From Elusimicrobiota bacterium (GTDB taxonomy: Bacteria; Elusimicrobiota; Elusimicrobia; JACQJN01): 6,077 nt of DNA. Below are positions 1 to 5,283 of this stretch, piece after piece (positions within the stretch are counted from its first letter, which is position 1; each line of letters begins with the position of its first letter). The stretch is from assembly GCA_016205085.1 (NCBI GenBank), contig JACQJN010000067.1, forward strand, positions 1 to 6,077, given 5' to 3'. Both the position numbers and the translations under genes were made by a program. The notes beneath the pieces were generated by a model, which searched no databases, had not been told where the DNA came from, and saw only the letters and a program-made list of their open reading frames with translations.

Positions 1-698
1 ATTTTATGGTGCTCACCAGCCGCGAAAAAGCGTTGACCAGCTCTTCCGATCCCGTCCGGGTGATTGTGGCCAGGCAGGATATTCCCCCGCGTACGGTTTT
101 AAGGAAGGATTTGGTGGAGGAGGTCAGCATACCCAGAAAGTTTATGCAGCAGGACGCCTATGAGGTGCGCTCGATGGCGGATATAAATCGGGTATCCAAT
201 TTGGTGACGCAAGTCCGCGTCCCAAAGGGAAATCAAATCACGGAATCAGCCCTGATGAGCTTGAGTCCTGAGGCGGGACTGTCGGTGAAGGTTCCTCCGG
301 GATATCGAGGGGCGGTATTGAGCGTGGATAATGAATTTTTACACCTGGTAAAACCTGGAGATCGTGTGGATATATTAGTGACTTTTGATGCCTTAATGGC
401 GGACAACCGCAAAGAAAAGGTGACCGCCACCATTTTGCAGAATGTGCTTGTGTTGGGGGTTGGAACCAATTTGGGGCAGGGTATGACCTCGGAGCAGGCC
501 AAAGCGAAAAAAGGAACAGAGCAGTCCTTGGAGGCTTTTTCGGAGAAGGGGGTATTGAGTTTGGCCTTGAATCCCAATGAGGCCCAGTATTTGGCTTTGG
601 CTACCAAGCAAGGAGAGCCGACGGTGGTGGTGCGAGGGTTGGGGGATGTGGAGATGCACCCCATGGAGATGGCCAGTTTTAGGAAGCTGTTTAGATGA
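1..698 (+). CDS. cpaB: CpaB/RcpC-like Flp pilus assembly protein, 5' end cut by window
   Basis: Periplasmic Tad pilus assembly factor of the CpaB/RcpC family, thought to work with the secretin. The frame is open to the window's left edge. The first ATG (position 6) has no room for a ribosome site, and the N-terminal membrane helix usual in this family is missing, so the gene almost certainly begins upstream. Numbering from that ATG, residues ~16-84 look like a SAF domain (VIVARQDIPPRTVL, then VRVPKGNQITESAL). Residues ~93-213 match the RcpC/CpaB domain (VKVPPGYRGAVL, LVKPGDRVDILVTF, then a variable loop, GVLSLALNPNEAQYLALA). A Lys/Glu-rich loop at ~157-182 has no assigned role. The stop TGA overlaps the first possible start of the secretin gene as ATGA, indicating translational coupling. 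Family call is confident; the exact role in this organism is inferred from neighbours. Confidence 0.9.
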   Translation, partial: FMVLTSREKALTSSSDPVRVIVARQDIPPRTVLRKDLVEEVSIPRKFMQQDAYEVRSMADINRVSNLVTQVRVPKGNQITESALMSLSPEAGLSVKVPPGYRGAVLSVDNEFLHLVKPGDRVDILVTFDALMADNRKEKVTATILQNVLVLGVGTNLGQGMTSEQAKAKKGTEQSLEAFSEKGVLSLALNPNEAQYLALATKQGEPTVVVRGLGDVEMHPMEMASFRKLFR

Positions 699-1543
699 AC
701 AACAGGGGCAACAACATGACCAAGCAGGGGTACCCGCAAAGCGGGTCTGCGCGGAAATGGTTGAAGCTCGGGAGAGCGGAAACCATGAGCAACAACAGAT
801 GCTTCAAGTTATTGTGTGGACTTTTCTTACTCATCCTTCATCCTTCATCCTTCATCCTTGTCCCTGTTTGGGCTGCGGGTGCTGACTTGGTTTCGGTAAG
901 TGCCGATATCGTGGAGATTTCAGGTTCCGTCCAGACCCAAAAAGGCTTCGGCTGGAACCAACTGCTGGAGTTTCAGGAAAAGGAAATTCCGGGCATCATT
1001 CGGATAGGGGATTTTGCCCGAAAGACAGCCCTCTCCACAACCTTAAGACTCCTGGAGACGGAAGGCAAAGCTCAATTTTTGGCCAACCCCAAGGTCATTA
1101 CCAAAAGCGGGACCCAGGCCAATTTTGTGGTGGGCGGTGAGATTCCCTTCCCCTCGGTCAACAACCAGGGGGTGGGTGTGGATCTAAAAAGATTCGGTAT
1201 CATTCTGAATATGTTGCCGGTCATTCTTTCCAAAAAAGATGAGAGGATCAATGTGCAGCTGCAATTGGAGGTTTCTAATCCCGATTTTTCCAAGCCGGTC
1301 ACGATCCAGAACGTTTCGGTGCCCTCCATCGTCACCCGACAGGTACAGACGGAGGTGGAGCTAAAATCCGGAGAGACTTTGGTGATCGGAGGCTTAAAGC
1401 GCAGCAGCAAAAATGTGACCAAGACCCGGGTGCCCATTCTGGGCCACATCCCTCTTTTAGGACTTTTATTCACGAACTCGGATGTGTTGGAAGAGCAGAC
1501 TTCTCTGTTCCTGTTCGTGACGGTGGAAATCGTCAAAGGATAA
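695..1543 (+). CDS. cpaC: Short CpaC-like secretin (type II/III secretion-type), Tad pilus outer-membrane channel
   Basis: Outer-membrane secretin, the likely exit pore for the pilus. From Met1 it has 282 residues. Residues 36-60 form a signal-peptide core, with cleavage likely near VWA/AG. Residues ~65-282 are the secretin domain: ANPKVITKSGTQANFVVGGEIP, then VPSIVTRQVQTEVELKSGET, then the hallmark VPILGHIPLLGLLF and a C-terminal LFLFVTVEIV strand. CpaC proteins are usually over 400 residues, with a pilus N-terminal domain and a BON domain before the barrel; both are absent here. No lipobox is visible. Start choice is uncertain. Position 695 overlaps the cpaB stop (ATGA) with AGGA 10 nt upstream. 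Position 716 has the best-spaced site (AGGGG, 7 nt). Position 785 gives the most normal signal peptide and has GGAG 10 nt upstream. Residues 1-30 look unlike secretin sequence and lie over a structured insert. Confidence 0.88.
   Translation: MNNRGNNMTKQGYPQSGSARKWLKLGRAETMSNNRCFKLLCGLFLLILHPSSFILVPVWAAGADLVSVSADIVEISGSVQTQKGFGWNQLLEFQEKEIPGIIRIGDFARKTALSTTLRLLETEGKAQFLANPKVITKSGTQANFVVGGEIPFPSVNNQGVGVDLKRFGIILNMLPVILSKKDERINVQLQLEVSNPDFSKPVTIQNVSVPSIVTRQVQTEVELKSGETLVIGGLKRSSKNVTKTRVPILGHIPLLGLLFTNSDVLEEQTSLFLFVTVEIVKG
704..708 (+). promoter_or_regulatory. Ribosome-binding site for alternative secretin start at 716
   Basis: AGGGG lies 7 nt before the in-frame ATG at 716, the best-spaced Shine-Dalgarno match of the three candidate secretin starts. 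Competing sites are AGGA at 681-684 for the ATG at 695 and GGAG at 771-774 for the ATG at 785. The sequence does not settle which is used. Confidence 0.4.
724..750 (+). promoter_or_regulatory. RNA hairpin 1 in the cpaB-secretin junction
   Basis: ACCCGC (732-737) pairs perfectly with GCGGGT (741-746) across an AAA loop. A lower stem, GCAG (724-727) with CTGC (747-750), continues it, leaving GGGT (728-731) as a bulge, for 10 base pairs in all. It lies downstream of the first two candidate secretin starts and has no U-tract after it, so it does not look like an intrinsic terminator. It could modulate translation, stabilise mRNA after processing, or simply be part of an inserted palindromic element. 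Confidence 0.5.
757..786 (+). promoter_or_regulatory. RNA hairpin 2 covering a candidate secretin RBS and start codon
   Basis: The outer stem ATGGTT (757-762) pairs perfectly with AACCAT (781-786). The inner stem GCTC (766-769) pairs with GAGC (774-777) and is capped by GGGA (770-773), a GNRA-class tetraloop. Between the stems, GAA (763-765) faces GGA (778-780), a symmetric all-purine internal loop able to form tandem G-A pairs, so the two stems could stack. The AU of the start codon at 785 is inside the outer stem, and its GGAG site (771-774) is in the loop and inner stem. If translation starts at 785, this hairpin would mask initiation. If it starts at 695 or 716, a translating ribosome would open it. 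Regulation is inferred; the pairing is read directly. Confidence 0.45.
831..858 (+). repeat. Heptanucleotide tandem repeat (TCATCCT)x4 in secretin signal peptide
   Basis: Four perfect head-to-tail copies of TCATCCT encode most of LILHPSSFIL, the hydrophobic core of the secretin signal peptide. Because 7 is not a multiple of 3, the array cycles through all frames, and every forward frame encodes the same circular heptapeptide (SSFILHP). Gain or loss of one unit would shift the downstream secretin frame. Confidence 0.95.
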
Positions 1544-1546
1544 AGC

Positions 1547-3718
1547 ATGGCTGGCGGCGGCGGTCGCGTCATCACTTTTTCAGGTCCCAAGGAAGGCGTA
1601 GGGAAATCCACCGTCGCCTTGAATTTGGCTCTGGCTTGGGCCGGGATGCAGGAACGAAATGTCCTGATTGTTCATTTGGATCCCCTGTGCCGCCAGGAGC
1701 ATTCTTTCCTTCTTAACTTAAGCCCTCCTTCCATCGCGGATCTGATACAGACGGTAGGGAAGGAATCCATCAGTATCATGGGCAAACTCCTCAAGGGAAA
1801 AATCCCGATGTCTCCTTGGGGGGTTGGCGTTTTACCCTTAGCCTACAAGAGAGCGGACATTCAAAAACTTTCTCCGGATTTGGTGTTGTCGGTTCTTTCC
1901 AGCTTGGCGGATTCCTATGATCTTTTTCTGGATGTGGATCCTTATTTTCCCATGCAGGTTTTTGCTTTTGACATATCGGATCTGGTGTTTTGGATCAGCC
2001 TGCCTCAAAGGGCGCATTTTGAGGCCACCGTGAGCCTTTTCGAGGAGATTCGGGCCCTGCATTTCGCCTTGGAGAGGTTCGATGTGGTCATCAACCAACA
2101 CAATCTGCCGGGGGCTCTCCACGCCAGGGAAGTGGACAAATTTTTTCAGGCACTTGAAAAGAAGGTGCTGGCCTATTTGCCATGGGAGGATGCCATCCCT
2201 GCTTTCGCCAACACCCAAAAGATTTTGGTGGCGGAGCAGTCCCAGGCGGAATGGGTCAAAAGCTTAAGGATTCTTTTGGGCCGGTTGTTGGAATTAAAAC
2301 CCGTGGACAAACATTGGACGCTCTCCGTTTCTCAAGGAGAATTCACCCAGGGAGCGGATATCTTATGGAAACCTACCTCAGCGATCAAGGGAGAGGGTGC
2401 CCTGGGAGCTTCCGCCGCCGCTTTGAGGCAGAGGGCGGATCCCAACCCTCCCTTTTGGAATGATTTGAAACAGAAGGTCCACAAAGAGGTGGTCCGGGCT
2501 TTGGAGATGCAGCGCATCCGCATCTCGGACAACTCTGATCAGAACCAGGAGCTCCGCCAGAATGTGGAAGCGATAGCCGACGCTTTGCTTCAGAGGGAGT
2601 CGGGGCTGCAGTTTTCCCGGGATCAGCGTACCCGGTTTTTGACGGAACTCCTGGATGAGATTTTGGGGTTGGGGCCTTTAGAGGAGCTGATGCGTGATGT
2701 GGCGGTAACCGAAATCATGGTGAATGCCCCCGATCGAATCTATGTGGAAAAGGCCGGCAAGCTGACGCTGACCCATTACCGTTTCCGGGATGAGGAGCAA
2801 ATTGTCCAGGTGATCAAACGCATCGTGGCTCCCATCGGACGCAGGATAGATGAGTCGGTCCCTCTGGTGGATGCGCGGTTAAAAGACGGTTCCCGCGTCA
2901 ATGCCATCATCCCTCCCTTGGCGGTTTCAGGGCCGACGCTTACCATCCGGCGCTTTTCAGCCAAGCCCTATGGGCCCCAGGATCTGATTTCCAAAGGCAG
3001 CGTGACTCCTGAAATTCTTCAGTTTCTGGAGGCTTGCGTGAAACTGCGTAAGGACATCATTATTTCAGGAGGAACGGGCACCGGAAAAACCACATTTTTA
3101 AATTTGCTTTCCTCCTTTATCCCTGGAGATGAACGCATCGTCACGGTGGAGGATACGGCGGAGTTGAAGCTGATGCAGCAGCATTGGGTGCGCTTGGAGA
3201 GCCGTCCCGCCAATATAGAGGGCAAGGGGGAGGTCACCATCCGCGACCTGGTCAGAAACTGTCTGCGCATGAGGCCGGACCGCATTGTGGTGGGGGAGTG
3301 CCGCGGATCGGAGGCCTTGGATATGCTCCAGGCCATGAACACGGGCCATGAAGGGTCCTTGGCTACCATCCATGCCAATGCCCCGCGGGATGCCTTGACG
3401 CGGTTGGAGGCTATGTGTTTGATGGCGGGCGCGGATCTGCCCATTTGGGCCTTGCGCGAGATGATCTGCTCTGCGGTCCATCTTCTGGTTCAGTTGACCC
3501 GCTTTTCGGATGGCAGCCGCAGGGTGACGGCGGTGACCGAGATTACGGGCCGCGAAGAGACTCAAGTTTTGACCCACGATCTGTTTACGTTTGTTCAGAT
3601 GGGAGTGGATGGCAACGGCAACGTGCTGGGGGAGTATAAGCGTTCCGGGAAACCACCTAAGTTTTATTCCGAGTTTGCGGCCAAGGGAATCCCGGTCCCC
3701 ACGGAGCTGTTTAGGTGA
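1547..3718 (+). CDS. cpaF: Fused TadZ/CpaE-like ParA ATPase and TadA/CpaF-type pilus motor ATPase
   Basis: A 723-residue protein with two ATPase modules in one frame. Residues ~7-250 are a ParA/MinD-type domain as in CpaE/TadZ. The deviant Walker A is GPKEGVGKST (13-22, signature Lys15 and Lys20), LD45P follows strand 2, and the Walker B-like segment is LFLDVDP (126-132). The first Asp of the usual DxD is His43 here. The N-terminal receiver-like domain of many CpaE proteins is absent. A linker at ~251-305 leads to a full secretion ATPase: N-terminal region ~306-500 (EILGLGPLEELM, VTEIMVNAPDRIYVE), Walker A GGTGTGKTT (508-516), Asp box IVTVEDTAEL (531-540), Walker B RIVVGECRG (579-587, Glu584) and His box GHEGSLATIHAN (600-611). 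The TadA half should power pilus extension at the inner membrane, and the ParA half may localise the machine. The ATG has AAAGGA 6 nt upstream and follows the secretin stop by 3 nt. In most Tad loci these are two genes. Confidence 0.92.
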   Translation: MAGGGGRVITFSGPKEGVGKSTVALNLALAWAGMQERNVLIVHLDPLCRQEHSFLLNLSPPSIADLIQTVGKESISIMGKLLKGKIPMSPWGVGVLPLAYKRADIQKLSPDLVLSVLSSLADSYDLFLDVDPYFPMQVFAFDISDLVFWISLPQRAHFEATVSLFEEIRALHFALERFDVVINQHNLPGALHAREVDKFFQALEKKVLAYLPWEDAIPAFANTQKILVAEQSQAEWVKSLRILLGRLLELKPVDKHWTLSVSQGEFTQGADILWKPTSAIKGEGALGASAAALRQRADPNPPFWNDLKQKVHKEVVRALEMQRIRISDNSDQNQELRQNVEAIADALLQRESGLQFSRDQRTRFLTELLDEILGLGPLEELMRDVAVTEIMVNAPDRIYVEKAGKLTLTHYRFRDEEQIVQVIKRIVAPIGRRIDESVPLVDARLKDGSRVNAIIPPLAVSGPTLTIRRFSAKPYGPQDLISKGSVTPEILQFLEACVKLRKDIIISGGTGTGKTTFLNLLSSFIPGDERIVTVEDTAELKLMQQHWVRLESRPANIEGKGEVTIRDLVRNCLRMRPDRIVVGECRGSEALDMLQAMNTGHEGSLATIHANAPRDALTRLEAMCLMAGADLPIWALREMICSAVHLLVQLTRFSDGSRRVTAVTEITGREETQVLTHDLFTFVQMGVDGNGNVLGEYKRSGKPPKFYSEFAAKGIPVPTELFR
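3703..3706 (+). promoter_or_regulatory. Ribosome-binding site supporting the GTG start of the tadB-like gene
   Basis: GGAG sits 8 nt before the GTG at 3715, inside the end of the ATPase gene. It supports that GTG, which is needed to include the signal peptide. The next in-frame ATG comes only after the predicted cleavage site. The GTG overlaps the ATPase stop as GTGA. Confidence 0.6.
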
Positions 3719-5283
3719 AGAGAACTGGTTGCCGGCTATTGGCTGGTTTTTTTGTCCTAGCTACTAGCTACTGGCTACTGGCTACTTCTTCATTTGCCGG
3801 TATTTTCAGCGACGACCAGATGGACAGAATCCTTTGCGCCCAGAAAAGGATGCAGCTTTTTTATTATTACCTCACTCCTGACCGGGATCCTCAGATTGCC
3901 CGCTATCCCTTAGAGTGTCCCAAGGGCGTTAAGGAGACGATTGTGATGCCGGAATGGATCGGCAAAGTCCTCCCCAATATGGTAGGCCGTTCTGTTTGGC
4001 AGGACCCTCAGGAGGGGATTTTGCACGAAGCCCAGTTATGGCAGGCGCCCATATCGGTGCTGTACGAATTTTTTGAGATCACCAAGAGGACTTTTCCTCC
4101 TGAAAAGGAAGGATCCGGTATCGTTCCGGGGCTTTTGGTCAAGGAATATGCCGATAGCCGGGTCCGGTTCCAAATGTCCCTGGATCGGCTGTACCGGTCT
4201 CGGCTGGGAGACTCCTTGGGGGGAAGGGGGCGGTCTCTCTTGGCCACTCTGGATCTCATCCTGAAGGAGATGGAATCCATCGCGGATGCCATCTCCAGCA
4301 CTAAACCGACGGCCTATGCCCAGGCCGTTTCCGCCATCTCCACGCTTTCGGATAGGACTTTCTACCAGCTGATGTCTCCTCCGCGGGGACTGCAACTGCC
4401 CAATACTCCTAAGCCTGTGTTCGGGATGTTTTCCTTGGCCCTGAAGGGTTTGGGAACGCTTTTGATGGCCCTTGCTTTTTTAAAGCTGGGTAATATCAAT
4501 CAGGAGAAAATTTCCCAGTTCATCCAGGATTATATGACCCGGCGCTCCAAGTATGCGGAGGAGTTTAATCGCCAATTCATTCAAGTCAAGGTGCAATACT
4601 TGTTGTTGGCCCCGTTTATCCTGTTCTCTTTGATGGGGCTTTTGACGTTCAATCTGTTCGGAATTCTCATTTTCTCATCAGTGGGGCTTTATTTGGGGCT
4701 GAAGGCTCCGGAGTGGGTCTTGAACTATGTGCGCGAAAAACGGGGCAAGCAGATCGAAGGACAGTTGATGGACGCCTTGATTCTTATGGGAAACGCTTTG
4801 AAATCCGGCTTGGATATCGTCCAGGCTTTTGAGATGGTGCACCGCGATCTCCTGCCTCCCATTTCGGATGAGTTCGGATTGGTCATCCGCAACTATCAGT
4901 TGGGGACGCCTTTTGAAAAAGCCCTGGAAGGGTTGGAGGAACGGATCGCCAGCCGACTTCTTTCTTATATGGTGAAGGCCATCGTCATCCAAAGGCAGGT
5001 GGGCGGCAATCTGACCAAGATTTTCGACCGTATTATCGAGAATATTCGGGAAGAGGGCAAGTTGGAAGAAAAGACAAAGAGTTTGACGGCGCAACAGAGG
5101 ATCCAGTCCATTGTGGTGGGGGTCATGCCCTGGATCATGCTGGCCATCATGTTTATGTTTCAGGGAGCCACGATGGCCAAATTCTATTTCAGCCCCATCG
5201 GAATGTTGGTCCTGTTTTTCTGCGCCATCTGGATAGCGATCGGGATGAAAATTGTGAGCTCCTTGGGGAATATAAGGGTATGA
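3715..5283 (+). CDS. tadB: TadB-like pilus platform protein with an extra N-terminal exported domain
   Basis: Inner-membrane platform protein of the GspF/TadB (T2SSF) family, 522 residues against roughly 300 for typical TadB. Residues 1-28 form a signal peptide ending SFA/G, followed by ~200 residues (29-236) that I do not recognise: mostly polar, probably helical, with Cys41 and Cys68. Membrane segments follow at ~237-258, 295-312 and 313-330. The cytoplasmic T2SSF domain spans ~345-465 (LMDALILMGNALKSGLDIVQ, NYQLGTPFEKALEGL, QRQVGGNLTKIFDRI), then helices at ~466-482 and 493-511. If the signal peptide is cleaved or anchored, residues 29-236 face the periplasm and the T2SSF domain faces the cytoplasm, as expected for contact with the TadA motor. 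The start is GTG with GGAG 8 nt upstream. The gene overlaps the next one as ATGA. The TadB call is firm; the role of the added domain is unknown. Confidence 0.9.
   Translation: MKRTGCRLLAGFFVLATSYWLLATSSFAGIFSDDQMDRILCAQKRMQLFYYYLTPDRDPQIARYPLECPKGVKETIVMPEWIGKVLPNMVGRSVWQDPQEGILHEAQLWQAPISVLYEFFEITKRTFPPEKEGSGIVPGLLVKEYADSRVRFQMSLDRLYRSRLGDSLGGRGRSLLATLDLILKEMESIADAISSTKPTAYAQAVSAISTLSDRTFYQLMSPPRGLQLPNTPKPVFGMFSLALKGLGTLLMALAFLKLGNINQEKISQFIQDYMTRRSKYAEEFNRQFIQVKVQYLLLAPFILFSLMGLLTFNLFGILIFSSVGLYLGLKAPEWVLNYVREKRGKQIEGQLMDALILMGNALKSGLDIVQAFEMVHRDLLPPISDEFGLVIRNYQLGTPFEKALEGLEERIASRLLSYMVKAIVIQRQVGGNLTKIFDRIIENIREEGKLEEKTKSLTAQQRIQSIVVGVMPWIMLAIMFMFQGATMAKFYFSPIGMLVLFFCAIWIAIGMKIVSSLGNIRV
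3757..3784 (+). repeat. Heptanucleotide tandem repeat (CTRGCTA)x4 in TadB-like signal peptide
   Basis: Two copies of CTAGCTA are followed by two of CTGGCTA, encoding LATSYWLLAT, the hydrophobic core of the signal peptide. Degenerate relatives (GGCTATT, GGCTGGT) occur just upstream at 3734-3747, out of phase with the array. Four CTAGCTA units in this frame would give a TAG stop. The A-to-G change in the third copy turns that codon into TGG (Trp), keeping the frame open. Confidence 0.92.

Larger units (their letters stand above)
717..788 (+). other. Candidate small structured insertion element in the secretin signal-peptide region
   Basis: The same 9-mer, GCAACAACA, occurs at 708-716 and 789-797, a spacing of exactly 81 nt (27 codons). 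Removing one copy plus the intervening 72 bp leaves an in-frame start, MNNRGNNRCFKLLCGLF, which is a normal short signal-peptide n-region still coupled to cpaB by ATGA. The 72 bp between the repeats contain two hairpins (724-750 and 757-786) and encode 24 residues with no secretin character. The pattern is that of an in-frame insertion with a 9-bp target duplication, comparable in concept to Rickettsia palindromic elements, although no sequence identity to them is claimed. The repeat is low-complexity (CAA-rich), so chance remains possible. No clear terminal inverted repeats were found. Confidence 0.4.

Noticed and set aside
233..739. Long open frame on the minus strand (168 codons) under cpaB
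   Set aside because: It lies antisense to a clear CpaB domain, has no recognisable domain or ribosome site, and its translation looks like a codon-bias shadow.
728..746. GC-rich inverted repeat considered as an intrinsic terminator between cpaB and the secretin
   Set aside because: No run of T follows the stem, and the downstream gene belongs to the same pilus operon.
699..784. Resemblance to a c-di-GMP-I (GEMM) riboswitch: ACAGGGGCAA, then CGCAAAGC and GGGTCT in order
   Set aside because: The order of fragments is suggestive and c-di-GMP control of a pilus would make sense. However, the core AGGGCAAACC, the GNRA-capped first helix and the closing helix cannot be laid out on this sequence, and the CGCAAAGC is used up by a simple perfect hairpin. 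An Rfam RF01051 scan would settle it.
2182..2463. Plus-strand open frame overlapping the linker of the fused ATPase, considered as a hidden gene or sign of a frameshift
   Set aside because: The main frame stays open and domain-like on both sides, and the alternative frame encodes nothing resembling CpaE or CpaF, so neither a frameshift nor an overlapping gene is supported.
4678..5094. Minus-strand open frame of 138 codons under the TadB-like gene
   Set aside because: The plus strand encodes a convincing T2SSF domain; the antisense product has no recognisable features.
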